Counted from the stretch's first letter, positions 35,696-44,977 are shown. The stretch is DNA of 64,000 nt from Microbacterium sp. LWH11-1.2 (GCF_038397745.1 NZ_CP151636.1:3968001-4032000), one strand, 5' to 3'. A program made the numbers and translations. The notes: generated by a model not told the origin, from the letters alone.

Positions 35696-36636
35696 GCGCC
35701 TGCCTCCGTTCCGGCCGGGGTCTGCGGGAGGTTCAGGAACGTGTGTTCGAGCGCGCTCTGCGCGGGGGCGAACTCCGCCACCGGGAGCCCGGCCTCGACG
35801 AGGCGGCGCAGCGCCTGGGCCGCGCCGTCGTCGTCGGTGAAGCCGACCAGGACGGCGCCGCGGTCGGATCCGAGCGACTCGGGAGCGAGGCCCAGCAGGG
35901 AGGCGACCTGCCAGGCGTCGGCGTTCATCCGCTCCGGCGTCGCTCCGGCGAGGCGGACCCGCCATGCGCGCACCGACGCCTGGGCCGGGGCCGCGTCGAC
36001 GACCGACCCGGCGACGAGGAACACCGCATCGTCGACGACCTCCTCCAGCTCGGAGAGGATATGGCTGGAGATCAGGACCGTGCGGCCCTCCGCCGCGAAA
36101 CGGCGCAGCAGGACCCGCAGGTGCACACGCGCCTCGGGATCGAGACCGGATGCCGGTTCGTCGAGCAGCAGCACCTGGGGGTCGTGCACCAGGGCGCGGG
36201 CGAGGCCCAGCTTCTGCTTCTGTCCGCGGGAGAGCACCTTCGCGGGTGCATCGGCGAGGTCGCCGAGCCCGACGAGCGCCAGCAGCTGCTCCGCGCGGGT
36301 CGCCGCCTCGGGCTTCGGCATGTCGTAGAGGCGAGCCGTCGTGACGATGGTCTCGCGGGCGGTGAGCGACGGCCAGGCGCCGAGCGCATCCGGCATCCAC
36401 CCCAGTCGCCGTCGAGCGGCGAGCGGGTCTACGGAGGGGTCGACGCCGCCGATGCTGATCCGGCCGGTGTCGGGAGCAAGCAGGGAGGCGAGCATCAGAA
36501 GCAGCGTGGTCTTGCCCGCGCCGTTCGGCCCCACGAGTCCGGTGACGCGCCCCGGCTCCGCGCGGAGGGTGGCCGCCCGCACGGCCTGAACCGTCCCGAA
36601 TGCTCTGCTGACGACTTCCACGACGATTCCGGTCAT
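35692..36636 (-). CDS. ABC-2 type transporter ATP-binding protein
   Basis: A 314-residue ATPase. Walker A is GPNGAGKTT at about residues 36-44, the signature reads LSRGQKQKLGLARAL, and Walker B is VLLLDEPASGLDPEAR. HILSELEEVVDDAVFLV is the usual H-loop segment; it reads SSHILSELEE. After residue 220 a regulatory-like C-terminal region of low conservation follows. It overlaps the permease by four bases. CAGACT lies 6 nt before the ATG, and the YccF gene starts divergently 89 bp away. Confidence 0.93.
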   Translation of the reverse strand: MTGIVVEVVSRAFGTVQAVRAATLRAEPGRVTGLVGPNGAGKTTLLLMLASLLAPDTGRISIGGVDPSVDPLAARRRLGWMPDALGAWPSLTARETIVTTARLYDMPKPEAATRAEQLLALVGLGDLADAPAKVLSRGQKQKLGLARALVHDPQVLLLDEPASGLDPEARVHLRVLLRRFAAEGRTVLISSHILSELEEVVDDAVFLVAGSVVDAAPAQASVRAWRVRLAGATPERMNADAWQVASLLGLAPESLGSDRGAVLVGFTDDDGAAQALRRLVEAGLPVAEFAPAQSALEHTFLNLPQTPAGTEAGA

Positions 36637-36642
36637 GCGGTC

Positions 36643-36648
36643 AGTCTG
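36643..36648 (-). promoter_or_regulatory. -10 hexamer for a leaderless start (ABC-2 ATPase)
   Basis: CAGACT, 6 nt before the ATG at 36636. Confidence 0.4.
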
Positions 36649-36713
36649 CCATCCGGGTGCAGCGCGGCCCGGGAGCTCGGGGCGGATGCTCAGCCGGCTC
36701 GGATCGCAGGTGA

Positions 36714-36719
36714 CACAAT
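36714..36719 (+). promoter_or_regulatory. -10 hexamer for a leaderless start (YccF)
   Basis: CACAAT, 6 nt before the ATG at 36726. Confidence 0.35.
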
Positions 36720-36725
36720 CGATCC

Positions 36726-37130
36726 ATGCGCACGATCCTCAACATCATCTGGGTGATCCTGGCGGGATGGGCTCTGTTCCTCGGCTACATCCTGGCCGGC
36801 GTCCTGCTGTGCATCCCGATCATCACGATCCCGTGGGCGATCGCCTCGTTCCGCATCGCGCGGTACGCGATCTGGCCGTTCGGCCGCGAGGTCGTCAGCA
36901 AGCCGACCGCCGGCGTCGGGTCGTTCCTGGGCAACGTGCTCTGGGTGATCCTCGCGGGCTGGTGGCTCGCGATCGGGCACATCATCTCGGGTATCGCGCT
37001 GTGCATCACGATCATCGGCATCCCGATGGGCATCGCCGACTTCAAGATGGTCCCGGTCTCGCTGATGCCGCTCGGCAAGGAGATCGTCTCCACCCGCAGG
37101 GGCGCGTTCGACCGTACGCTCGGATCCTGA
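36726..37130 (+). CDS. YccF domain-containing membrane protein
   Basis: A 134-residue protein with two tandem YccF repeats. Each has a hydrophobic hairpin that ends in a conserved Pro-Phe/Leu-Gly-(Arg/Lys)-Glu-(Ile/Val) motif: PFGREVV in the first, PLGKEIV in the second. WVILAGW precedes each. Function is unknown in all organisms, although YccF proteins are inner-membrane proteins in Escherichia coli. It converges with the glycerophosphodiester phosphodiesterase gene with 10 bp between the stops. Confidence 0.85.
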   Translation: MRTILNIIWVILAGWALFLGYILAGVLLCIPIITIPWAIASFRIARYAIWPFGREVVSKPTAGVGSFLGNVLWVILAGWWLAIGHIISGIALCITIIGIPMGIADFKMVPVSLMPLGKEIVSTRRGAFDRTLGS

Positions 37131-37140
37131 CGCCGCGAGG

Positions 37141-38127
37141 TCAGCTGCGGAAGAAGCTCACGCCCAGGTCGGGGTGGTCGACGAAGACGCCGTCGACGCC
37201 CGATCGGGCGATCACGCCCCACTCCGACTCGTAGTCGCCGAAGGCTCCCTTGCCGCCGGGCCCTCGGAACTCCGCCGCGAGGAACGCGTTCTCCGGGCGG
37301 CATGTCCATGTGAAGACCTTGAGCCCGCGCGCGTGCGCGTCCGGCACGATCGTGCTGCCGCGGGCGAGCAGCATCTTCTTGTTCACGCTGATCCCGTCGA
37401 CCTTGCCGACCAGCTCGTCGAGGCCGTGCGGCGTGACCGTCGCCTTGTAGGTGAGCGCCTGCTTGCCCTCGGCGACGAGCAGGTCGTACGGGCGTCCCGC
37501 CGCCTCGATGAGATACACGTACGACGCGGAGATCCCGCGTGCGCGCAACTGGCCGAGCACGGTGGACTCGAAGCACTCGATGATCAACGGCAGCTCGCCG
37601 TCCGCCCAGCCCGCATCGCGGAGCTCCCTCTCGATGAGCGGTGCGAGATCGAGCCCGATGCTGGCGAAGTACGTCGCGTGCTTGACCTCGAGCACGACGC
37701 CGATCTCGCGACCGTGCTCCACCGAGCCCTCGCGCACGATGTCGAGCACGTCGCGCAGGCGGAGGATCGCCTGCGCGTCGTCGAAGCTCGCACTGGAGGC
37801 GCGCACCTCGGGCAGCCGCTCGCGCCCGCGCAGGGTCGACAGCTCCGCCCAGGTGAAGTCCTCGGTGAACCAGCCCGTCAGCGCCTGCCCGTCGACGCGC
37901 TTGGTCGTCTTGCGGTCGGCGAACTCCGGATGCCGGGCGATGTCGGTCGTGCCGGAGATCTCGTTCTCGTGGCGGACGACGAGGACGCCGTCCTTCGTGG
38001 CCACCACGTCGGGCTCCACCGCGTCGACACCCATCGCCAGTGCGAGTTCGTAGGAGGAACGGCTGTGCTCCGGGCGGTAGCCGGGCGCACCGCGATGCCC
38101 GATGACGAGGGGCGATTTCCTTGGCAC
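37141..38127 (-). CDS. Glycerophosphodiester phosphodiesterase family protein
   Basis: A 328-residue TIM-barrel phosphodiesterase. IGHRGAPGYRPEHSRSSY carries the first catalytic His (HRG) and Glu (PEH, where most members have PEN). VDAVEPDVVATKDGVLVVRHE gives the ExD metal pair and the second His. EVKH is the equivalent of the ExK motif, and VFTWTC is the late barrel strand. The protein would release sn-glycerol 3-phosphate from deacylated phospholipids. It lacks a signal peptide and so acts in the cytoplasm. GTG start, with TACGCT 6 nt upstream. Confidence 0.9.
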   Translation of the reverse strand: MPRKSPLVIGHRGAPGYRPEHSRSSYELALAMGVDAVEPDVVATKDGVLVVRHENEISGTTDIARHPEFADRKTTKRVDGQALTGWFTEDFTWAELSTLRGRERLPEVRASSASFDDAQAILRLRDVLDIVREGSVEHGREIGVVLEVKHATYFASIGLDLAPLIERELRDAGWADGELPLIIECFESTVLGQLRARGISASYVYLIEAAGRPYDLLVAEGKQALTYKATVTPHGLDELVGKVDGISVNKKMLLARGSTIVPDAHARGLKVFTWTCRPENAFLAAEFRGPGGKGAFGDYESEWGVIARSGVDGVFVDHPDLGVSFFRS

Positions 38128-38133
38128 GCTCTC

Positions 38134-38139
38134 AGCGTA
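38134..38139 (-). promoter_or_regulatory. -10 hexamer for a leaderless start (GDPD)
   Basis: TACGCT, 6 nt before the GTG at 38127. Confidence 0.55.
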
Positions 38140-38217
38140 GAACACCCCACACCCGCCACCACGCGGGTATCGTAGAGGAAAGCGACCTACGACCCCCTTT
38201 TGGAGTGAGGCCCACCA

Positions 38218-39126
38218 ATGAGCAACTTCGCCTTCAACAACCCGGCGTTCAAGCAGCAGGATCCGCGCAATGTCGCGACCTACCCGGGCGGACCGCAGGC
38301 CGCTCAGGGTGCGCAGAACGCCTCCTTCCAGCACGCCACGATGGATGCCGCGGCCAACGCGCAGCTCGAGGGCATGTACGCGGCACCTCCCGCCGGCGCC
38401 ATCGAGACCGACCGGATGTCCGTCGAGGACACCGTCTGGAAGACCGCCGGCCTGTTCGCCATCCTTCTCGTGACCGCGGCCGTCGGCTGGGTCTGGACGC
38501 TCGGCGGGGTCCAGATGAACCCGTACGGCGGCGTCTCGATGCTGCCGTGGATCATCGGCGCCCTCGGCGGCTTCGTGCTCGCCATGGTCATCACCTTCAC
38601 GTCGCGCAAGAAGGTGCGCCCCGCGCTGATCTTCGCCTACGCGGCTTTCGAGGGCCTCTTCGTGGGTGGCATCTCGGCGTTCTTCGAGGTCATCTACCCC
38701 GGCATCGTCTTCCAGGCGACCCTCGCGACGGTCTCCGTCGTCGGCGTCACGCTGGCCCTCTTCGCCAGCGGCAAGATCCGCGCCTCGAAGAAGGCCACCA
38801 AGGTCTTCATGATCGCCATGGTCGGCTACCTCGTCTTCTCGCTGCTGAACCTCGTCCTGATGTGGACGGGCGTGCTGCCCGAGGGACAGGCGTTCGGCCT
38901 GCTGAGCGCGTCGATCGCCGGCATCCCGCTCGGACTCATCATCGGTGTGCTCGTCGTCATCATGGCCGCGTACTCGCTGGTGCTCGACTTCGACCAGATC
39001 CAGCAGGGCGTCCGCAACGGCGCTCCGCGCCAGTTCGGCTGGATGGGCGCCTTCGGCATCATGGTCACGGTCGTCTGGCTCTACGTCGAGATCCTGCGCA
39101 TCATCGCGATCGTCCGCAGCAACTGA
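38218..39126 (+). CDS. Bax inhibitor-1/YccA family membrane protein
   Basis: A 302-residue protein. The first 75 residues are soluble (starting MSNFAFNNPAFKQQ), then seven hydrophobic helices cover residues 76-300. The last third contains LVLDFDQIQQGVRNGAPRQFGWMGAFGIMVTVVWLYVEILRI, the conserved BI-1 ending with the paired Asp residues that act as the pH sensor in the bacterial homologue BsYetJ. The protein may leak calcium or protons or act in stress tolerance. GGAGTGAGG lies before the ATG. It ends before a GC-rich hairpin. Confidence 0.93.
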   Translation: MSNFAFNNPAFKQQDPRNVATYPGGPQAAQGAQNASFQHATMDAAANAQLEGMYAAPPAGAIETDRMSVEDTVWKTAGLFAILLVTAAVGWVWTLGGVQMNPYGGVSMLPWIIGALGGFVLAMVITFTSRKKVRPALIFAYAAFEGLFVGGISAFFEVIYPGIVFQATLATVSVVGVTLALFASGKIRASKKATKVFMIAMVGYLVFSLLNLVLMWTGVLPEGQAFGLLSASIAGIPLGLIIGVLVVIMAAYSLVLDFDQIQQGVRNGAPRQFGWMGAFGIMVTVVWLYVEILRIIAIVRSN

Positions 39127-39159
39127 TCACGATGATCAGCTGATCAGAGACCTCGTCGA

Positions 39160-39190
39160 GAGGCCCGTCTCCCCGGGGGAGGCGGGCCTC
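39160..39190 (+). terminator. Terminator of the BI-1 gene
   Basis: GAGGCCCG (39160-39167) pairs with CGGGCCTC (39183-39190), and the pairing extends inwards through CTCCCC/GGGGAG with one wobble. TTGCC follows. Confidence 0.85.
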
Positions 39191-39301
39191 TTGCCATACC
39201 CGGGGAGGTGCGCGCAAGGGGGTGTCCTCGCGGATGGTCGAACGGCATAGTCATCTGCGAGACCCGACACCACGGGTATTCGCAACACAAAGGAGCAGAC
39301 C

Positions 39302-39574
39302 ATGAGTTTCCTCGGATTCCTTCTTCTCGGCCTCATCGCCGGCGCCATCGCCAAGCTGATCCTCCCGGGCAAGCAGGGCGGCGGCTGGATCGTCACGCTC
39401 CTGCTCGGCGTGGTCGGCGCCTTCCTGGGCGGCTGGCTCGGATCCGTCATCTTCGGTGTGGGCCTGGAGGAGTTCTGGAGCCTGCAGACCTGGCTCCTCG
39501 CGATCGGCGGCGCCATCGTCGTGCTGCTGATCTACGGCCTGATCGTCGGCCGCGGCAGCAAGGCTCGCAACTGA
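39302..39574 (+). CDS. GlsB/YeaQ/YmgE family stress membrane protein
   Basis: A 90-residue protein with three hydrophobic segments: MSFLGFLLLGLIAGAIAKLI, TLLLGVVGAFLGGWLGSVIF and LLAIGGAIVVLLIYGLIVGR. The glycine-rich middle motif G-GAFLGGWLG and the Pro-Gly-Lys turn after the first helix are typical of transglycosylase-associated (GlsB) proteins, linked to envelope stress. AAAGGAG lies 8 nt before the ATG. It has its own promoter region of about 110 bp and a strong terminator. Confidence 0.92.
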   Translation: MSFLGFLLLGLIAGAIAKLILPGKQGGGWIVTLLLGVVGAFLGGWLGSVIFGVGLEEFWSLQTWLLAIGGAIVVLLIYGLIVGRGSKARN

Positions 39575-39605
39575 GCGGATACTGACGCCCGCACAGCACC
39601 CCAGA

Positions 39606-39647
39606 GACCCGTCCCTCCGGCAGCATCAGCTGCCGGAGGGGCGGGTC
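39606..39647. terminator. Bidirectional terminator between GlsB and ECF sigma genes
   Basis: A 19-bp stem with one wobble pair (left arm starts GACCCGTCCC) and an ATCA loop at 39625-39628. The stop codon of the minus-strand sigma gene lies at the outer edge of the stem. Confidence 0.85.
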
Positions 39648-40941
39648 ATCTTTCGTGTCCGTGCGCCTTCCGATCCAGCAGCGCTCTCTCCCGGTCATTT
39701 CCGGCCAGCCCCGCTGCCACGGCGAACTCGCTCCGCGCCTCCTCCTCGCGCCCGAGACGCAGGAGCAGCTCGCCGCGCGTCGCGGGCAGCAGATGGTAGC
39801 CGCGCAGCACGCCCGACGACGACAGCTGGTCGATGATGCGCAACGCCGATGCCGGGCCCGTGGCCATCGCCACCGCGGCCGCACGGTTCAGCTCGACCAC
39901 AGGTGAGGGGGCGATGCGTCCCAGCGCTTCGTAGAGCAGCACGATCCGGTCCCAGTCGGTGTCGTCGACGGATGCCGCGACGGCATGGCACTCGGCGATC
40001 GCTGCCTGCAGGCTGTAGGCGCCGCGACCGCGACCGACGGCATCCGCCGCAGCGAGAGCCGCACGACCCCGCGAGATGCGGCTGCGATCCCAGCGGCGCC
40101 GGTCCTGATCGGCCAGCAGCACGGGGTCGCCGTTCGCGTCCACCCGAGCGGCGAACCGTGCCGCCGTCAGCTCCATGAGCGCGAGCAGGCCGTGCACGTC
40201 GGGCTCGCCGGGCATCAGCGCCGCCAGCACTCTGCCGAGCCGGATCGCCTCGTCGCTGAGCTCCGGCCGCATCAGGTCCGGGCCGCTCGACGCGGCGTGC
40301 GCCTCGTTGAAGATCAGATAGAGCACCCCCAGGACGGCTCCGAGGCGCTGCGCGTGCTCCTCGCGGGGCGGCACCTCGAACGGGGCGTTCGCGGCGGCGA
40401 GCGTCTTCTTCGCACGGACGATCCGCTGCTGCACGGTCGCCGTCGGCACGAGGAACGCGCGGGCGATCTCCTCGCTCGACAGACCGGCGACGACGCGCAG
40501 GGTGAGTGCGACCTGCGCCTCCTTCGAGAGCACCGGGTGACAGGCGATGAAGATCAGGCGCAGGACGTCGTCGTCGACGGCATCCGGATCCCACAGCATG
40601 TCCCCCGCTTCCGCCTGCTCCCGCTCCAGGTCGTGGGCGAGCAGCGCGACGCGCTCGTCGAGCCGCTCGCGACGGCGCCACCCGTCGATGGCCTTGCGCT
40701 TCGCGACCGCGGTGAGCCAGGCCGCCGCGTTGCGCGGAACTCCCTCGACGGGCCACTGCCGCAGCGCGTCGACGAGCGCCTCCTGCGCGAGATCCTCCGC
40801 CAGGCCGAAGTCGCCGACGATGCGGGTGAGGGCTCCGACGATGCGCGCGGATTCGATGCGCCAGACGGCGGCGACGGCGCGCTCCGTCGACCCCTGATCG
40901 GGGGCGGAACGCGCCGTCTCGCTGCGCGGGGAGTCGTCCAT
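39646..40941 (-). CDS. ECF sigma factor with C-terminal DUF6596 domain (ECF42/SigJ-like)
   Basis: A 431-residue sigma factor. Region 2 covers residues about 20-90 (AVWRIESARIVGALTRIVGDFGLAEDLAQEA then WLTAVAKRKAIDGWRRRERL). Region 4 is at about 135-185 (LTLRVVAGLSSEEIARAFLVPTATVQQRIVRAKK). A long helical C-terminal domain follows with the Asn-Glu-Ala-His segment LIFNEAHAASSG and tetratricopeptide-like helices; group ECF42 is defined by this and replaces an anti-sigma factor. Group members sit next to YCII/DGPF genes, as here. The ATG overlaps the stop of the upstream YCII gene (TGATG), so both are co-translated. Confidence 0.9.
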   Translation of the reverse strand: MDDSPRSETARSAPDQGSTERAVAAVWRIESARIVGALTRIVGDFGLAEDLAQEALVDALRQWPVEGVPRNAAAWLTAVAKRKAIDGWRRRERLDERVALLAHDLEREQAEAGDMLWDPDAVDDDVLRLIFIACHPVLSKEAQVALTLRVVAGLSSEEIARAFLVPTATVQQRIVRAKKTLAAANAPFEVPPREEHAQRLGAVLGVLYLIFNEAHAASSGPDLMRPELSDEAIRLGRVLAALMPGEPDVHGLLALMELTAARFAARVDANGDPVLLADQDRRRWDRSRISRGRAALAAADAVGRGRGAYSLQAAIAECHAVAASVDDTDWDRIVLLYEALGRIAPSPVVELNRAAAVAMATGPASALRIIDQLSSSGVLRGYHLLPATRGELLLRLGREEEARSEFAVAAGLAGNDRERALLDRKAHGHER

Positions 40942-41366
40942 CACTGCTGTGCGCGCTGCGCCTGCTCGTCGCGCCAGCCCTCTTCCTTCTGGATCCACTC
41001 GTTGTCGGCGGGGAAGTCGGACATGTCGGTGACGCGGCGCACCTCGAGGAAGGAGCCGGGTCCGAGGGGTGCGCGGCTCGCCCACTCGGCAGCCTCCTCG
41101 CGACTGGAGACCTCGATGATCCAGAACCCGTTGAAGAGCTCCTTGGTCTCGCCGTAGGGGCCGTCAGTGATCAGGGGCGTCTCGGCGCTGAAGTCGACGA
41201 CGAATCCCTCGGCGGCGTCGGTGAGGCCTTCACCCGCGGCCAGCACGCCGGCCTTGATCATGGACTCGTTGTACTTCCCCATCGCCTCGATGACCTCTTC
41301 GAACGGCATCTCCTTGAAGGACTCCACCGCTTCGTCGGTCGCGCGCATGATGAGCATGTACTTCAT
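40941..41366 (-). CDS. YCII-related (DGPF) protein
   Basis: A 141-residue protein. It opens MKYMLIMRATDEAVE and carries TDGPYGETKELFNGFWIIEVSSREEAAEWA, with DGPYGETKE matching the DGPF motif. The family consists of dimeric ferredoxin-like folds, often beside ECF42 sigma factors. The function of the YCII domain is not settled. AAGGAGA lies 7 nt before the ATG at 41366. One transcript carries this gene then the sigma factor. Confidence 0.92.
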   Translation of the reverse strand: MKYMLIMRATDEAVESFKEMPFEEVIEAMGKYNESMIKAGVLAAGEGLTDAAEGFVVDFSAETPLITDGPYGETKELFNGFWIIEVSSREEAAEWASRAPLGPGSFLEVRRVTDMSDFPADNEWIQKEEGWRDEQAQRAQQ

Positions 41367-41499
41367 GATGTTCTCCTTGTTCGAGGGGCCGTCTCTCGAC
41401 CCTCTCATCACAGACGTCGAACGGGAATGCCCCGGATCGACATCCTCGGGAGATTTTCTCGAGATTCTCTCTCGAGGCCGTTCCGGTCGCGCGCGGAGC

Positions 41500-42888
41500 T
41501 CAGCGACGCGAAGGACGCGATACCGCGTCCCGGATCACCGCGGCGAGAGCGGCGAGGGAGTGCTCGGGGTTCCAGGCCGCTGCGACCGCGGGGGCCTCGG
41601 CGCTGAGCCGCGCGCGCCACTCGTCGTCAGTGAGCACGCGCCGCAGGGCGTCGCCCAGGGCCTCGACGTCGCCGCCGGGGACCAGGACTCCCCCGCCCTG
41701 CTGCAGCACGTCACGGATGCCGTAGCGCACGTCGTAGGCGATGACGGGCGCACCATGCAGCAGCGCCTCGACCACTCCGAGCGGCTGGCCTTCGAACGCC
41801 GTGGACGTCACGACGACGGACGCACGATCGAGCACCCGCCCCGGGTCGTCGGTGTAGCCCGCGAGCAGGATCCGCTCCCCCGCATCGAGCTCGTCGAGCA
41901 GGGTCTGGATCTTCTCGTGCTCGGCTCCCTCGCCCCAGATCTCCAGCCGGGCGCCCGGAACATCGGCGGCGAGGAATGCGCGGATCGCCTGATCGACGCG
42001 CTTGGCGGGAGCGAGCCGCCCGAGCACGACGACCAGGCCGTCTTCGCGCAGGTCATCCCGCCGCTCGACCGGTGTGATGGGGTTGGGGACGACGACGTGC
42101 CGCGCCGCGTCGCCGAACCGGGCCACCACGTCGTCGCGCTGCGTCTCGGTCGGCCACACGACCGCGTCGAACCGGTCGGCCAGCGCGAGCCAGCGCTTCC
42201 AGAACACGCTCATCGGCGCATCCGGCGTGTACGGCGCCTCGAGGTGGATGGTGTGGATCGGGTGGATGATGCGCACACGGGGATCCGACCAGTCCGCGAC
42301 GAGCTCGCCGAGCTGTCGGGACTCGCAGATCACGACGATGCGGCGGTCGCCGAAGGACGCCGTGACGTGGTCGAGCCACGCACAGTACAGCCCGCGGAAC
42401 CCGCGGACACCGCCCACGACCTCCCCCGATGCATCGTGGATCAGCACGGGCTGCTCGGTGAGATGCCAGTCGGGATTCCCGGGGATGACCGGCAGCGCCG
42501 CGAACGGGCGGCCGTCGGCGTCGTCGAGCACCCGGTACTCGATGCCGGGCTCGGGTGCCGCCGCAGCATCCGCCGCCGCGAGGAGCCAGGCCGCCGCTCC
42601 CCCGCCGGGCGCGGCCGCCTCGTCGAAGAGATTGCGCATCCGCGACAGGTCGGTCAGCTCGCCGTGCTCGGCGAAGAACGCCCGGTGCTCCGCGTGCGCG
42701 GCCGCCGTACCGGGATCGAAGGTGAGCAGCTGCGGCCCACAGCCGTCGGCGACGCCGGCACGGGCCAGCTGCCGGGCGCGGGCGAGCGAGGCGATCGTGT
42801 ATCCGCCGTCCCGGCCCGGGATCAGACGGCTGGACAGCACCAGGTACTCGGCGTCGGGGAGCTCCCCGGCCGCCGTATCCGGGGACAC
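41500..42888 (-). CDS. GT4 family glycosyltransferase (TagE/GtfA-like)
   Basis: A 462-residue glycosyltransferase with a GT-B fold. The N-domain includes LVLSSRLIPGRDGGYTIASLARARQLA, and the acceptor region has IIHPIHTIHLEAPYTPDAP. The C-domain has VVVLGRLAPAKRVDQAI, IWGEGAEHEKIQTLLDEL and STAFEGQPLGVVEALLHGAPVIAYDVRYG, with the EGQPLGVVE glutamate pair of GT4 enzymes. The N-terminal half fits poly(glycerol-phosphate) glucosyltransferase-like proteins, so it may decorate a teichoic or glycerol-containing cell-wall polymer. The GTG at 42888 (8 nt after the guaA stop) is chosen; an earlier GTG would overlap guaA. It is read from the same direction as guaA. Confidence 0.82.
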   Translation of the reverse strand: MSPDTAAGELPDAEYLVLSSRLIPGRDGGYTIASLARARQLARAGVADGCGPQLLTFDPGTAAAHAEHRAFFAEHGELTDLSRMRNLFDEAAAPGGGAAAWLLAAADAAAAPEPGIEYRVLDDADGRPFAALPVIPGNPDWHLTEQPVLIHDASGEVVGGVRGFRGLYCAWLDHVTASFGDRRIVVICESRQLGELVADWSDPRVRIIHPIHTIHLEAPYTPDAPMSVFWKRWLALADRFDAVVWPTETQRDDVVARFGDAARHVVVPNPITPVERRDDLREDGLVVVLGRLAPAKRVDQAIRAFLAADVPGARLEIWGEGAEHEKIQTLLDELDAGERILLAGYTDDPGRVLDRASVVVTSTAFEGQPLGVVEALLHGAPVIAYDVRYGIRDVLQQGGGVLVPGGDVEALGDALRRVLTDDEWRARLSAEAPAVAAAWNPEHSLAALAAVIRDAVSRPSRR

Positions 42889-42896
42889 GGCGTCCC

Positions 42897-44483
42897 CTAC
42901 TCCCACTCGATCGTTCCCGGCGGCTTCGACGTCACGTCGAGCACGACGCGGTTCACGTCGCGGACGCCGTTCGTGATGCGGTTCGAGATCTTCGACAGCA
43001 CGTCGTACGGCAGGCGCGTCCAGTCGGCCGTCATGGCGTCTTCGCTGGAGACCGGACGCAGCACGATCGGGTGACCGTAGGTGCGGCCGTCGCCCTGCAC
43101 GCCGACCGAGCGCACGTCGGCGAGGAGCACGACGGGGCACTGCCAGATCTCCTGGTCGAGGCCCGCCTTGGTGAGCTCCTCGCGGGCGATGGCATCGGCC
43201 TCGCGCAGGATCTCGAGACGATCGGCAGTGACCTCGCCGATGATGCGGATGCCGAGACCGGGGCCGGGGAACGGCTGGCGGCCGACGATCGCCTCGGGGA
43301 TGCCGAGCTCACGGCCGATCGCGCGGACCTCGTCCTTGAACAGCGCGCGCAGCGGCTCGATGAGCTCGAAGTCGAGGTCGTCGGGAAGTCCGCCCACGTT
43401 GTGGTGCGACTTGATGTTCGCGGTGCCCGCTCCGCCGCCGGACTCGACGACGTCGGGGTACAGCGTCCCCTGCACGAGGAACTTCACGGGAGCGCCGCCC
43501 GAGGCCTTCGCCTCGGCGACGAGGTCGAGCTGCACCTTCTCGAACGCGCGGATGAACTCGCGGCCGATGATCTTGCGCTTCTCCTCGGGGTCGGTGACCC
43601 CCTTGAGGTGACCGAGGAAGGTGTCGGCGGCATCGACCGTGATGAGTCGGACGCCGGTGGATTCGACGTAGTCCTTCTCGACCTGCTCGCGCTCGCCCTT
43701 GCGGAGGAGCCCATGGTCGACGAACACGGCGGTCAGCTGGTCGCCGATCGCCTTGTGCACGAGAGCCGTCGACACCGCGGAGTCGACGCCGCCGGAGAGG
43801 GCCGAGATGACGCGGGCGTCGCCGACCTGCTCGCGGATGCGCTCGATCTGCTCGGCGATCACATTGCCGCTGTTCCAGTCGGAGGCGAGACCGGCGCCCT
43901 TGTGCAGGAAGTTCTCCAGCACGCGCTGGCCGTGGTCCGAGTGCTTGACCTCGGGATGCCACTGCACGCCGTAGAAGCCGCGCTCCTCGTTCGCGAACGC
44001 CGCGACCTTGGTGGCGTCGGTGGTCGCGAGGACCTCGAAGCCCTCGGGAGCCTTGGCGACCTGGTCGCCGTGGCTCATCCACACGTTCTGCTCCGCCGGC
44101 TGGCCGCCGAGCAGGGTTCCGCCGTCACCCGAGATGACGGCATCCGTCGCGCCGTATTCGCGCAAGCCCGTGTGGGCGACCTCGCCGCCGAGGGTCTGCG
44201 CCATGTACTGGAAGCCGTAGCAGATGCCCAGCGTCGGGACGCCGAGGTCGAACACGGCCGGGTCGAGGCGCGGAGCGCCCTCCTCGTAGACGGACGAGGG
44301 CCCGCCGGAGAGGATGATCGCCACCGGGTTCTTCGCCGCGATCTCCTCGGCGGTGGCGGTGTGCGGCACGATCTCGCTGTACACACCCGCCTCACGCACA
44401 CGGCGGGCGATCAGCTGCGCGTACTGCGCGCCGAAGTCGACGACGAGAGCAGGGCGCTGCTCGGTCTCGGAATGCTCGGTCAA
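42897..44483 (-). CDS. guaA: GMP synthase (glutamine-hydrolysing)
   Basis: A 528-residue enzyme converting XMP to GMP with glutamine. The class I amidotransferase domain has [11 protein letters not shown] at the start and the nucleophile in [23 protein letters not shown] provides the catalytic His and Glu. The ATP-pyrophosphatase loop is [12 protein letters not shown]. The dimerisation domain at the end includes [13 protein letters not shown] and ends with GTIEWE, the normal GuaA terminus. The start is a TTG (LTEHSETEQ) with GGAAGG upstream, and it overlaps the stop of the DUF3817 gene by four bases. Confidence 0.97.
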   Translation of the reverse strand: MTEHSETEQRPALVVDFGAQYAQLIARRVREAGVYSEIVPHTATAEEIAAKNPVAIILSGGPSSVYEEGAPRLDPAVFDLGVPTLGICYGFQYMAQTLGGEVAHTGLREYGATDAVISGDGGTLLGGQPAEQNVWMSHGDQVAKAPEGFEVLATTDATKVAAFANEERGFYGVQWHPEVKHSDHGQRVLENFLHKGAGLASDWNSGNVIAEQIERIREQVGDARVISALSGGVDSAVSTALVHKAIGDQLTAVFVDHGLLRKGEREQVEKDYVESTGVRLITVDAADTFLGHLKGVTDPEEKRKIIGREFIRAFEKVQLDLVAEAKASGGAPVKFLVQGTLYPDVVESGGGAGTANIKSHHNVGGLPDDLDFELIEPLRALFKDEVRAIGRELGIPEAIVGRQPFPGPGLGIRIIGEVTADRLEILREADAIAREELTKAGLDQEIWQCPVVLLADVRSVGVQGDGRTYGHPIVLRPVSSEDAMTADWTRLPYDVLSKISNRITNGVRDVNRVVLDVTSKPPGTIEWE

Positions 44484-44971
44484 CGGACACCTTCCGGGGC
44501 ATTGTTCGGGTGGGTCGCCGAGCTTGTCGAAGCGTCTGCGGCCTCCCTGGTGGCGAGATAGGTCTTCACGTCGCGGGCGACGATCGTCTCCATGATGAAC
44601 GAGAGCAGCGGGATCACACCGCCGAGCGCGAGCAGGATGAAGCGCAGGAACGGCCAGCGCATCAGGCTCCACATGCGGAAGCACGCGAACAGGTAGACGA
44701 CGTAGAACCAGCCGTGCGCCACGAGGATGAACAGCGACAGGTTGAATCCGTCGCCCGTGGATTCGAGGCCCTCCGGGCCCTCGACGACCGGAGCGAACCA
44801 GAGCGGTCCGCCCGAGCCCCCGGCGAAGAGTTCGAGGTGGATCGGCGTGTACTTCAGCACCATCTCGGCGACCAGCAGGAGCAGCATGACTCCGGTGATG
44901 ATCGACGCGATCTGGTAGAACTTCAGCGCACCGCGGATCGCCGGAAAGCTGGCGACTTTCGGTTCGGGCAT
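44480..44971 (-). CDS. DUF3817 membrane protein
   Basis: A 163-residue protein with three hydrophobic segments at about residues 20-42 ([18 protein letters not shown]), 82-102 ([18 protein letters not shown]) and 112-132 ([19 protein letters not shown]). [10 protein letters not shown] and [20 protein letters not shown] fit the DUF3817 family. No catalytic function is known. The family is often next to guaA in actinobacteria. TAGACT lies 6 nt before the ATG at 44971. Its last codons contain GGGTCGCCGAGCTTGTCGAA, which resembles a dispersed actinobacterial repeat. Confidence 0.85.
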   Translation of the reverse strand: MPEPKVASFPAIRGALKFYQIASIITGVMLLLLVAEMVLKYTPIHLELFAGGSGGPLWFAPVVEGPEGLESTGDGFNLSLFILVAHGWFYVVYLFACFRMWSLMRWPFLRFILLALGGVIPLLSFIMETIVARDVKTYLATREAADASTSSATHPNNAPEGVR

Positions 44972-44977
44972 GAGTCC

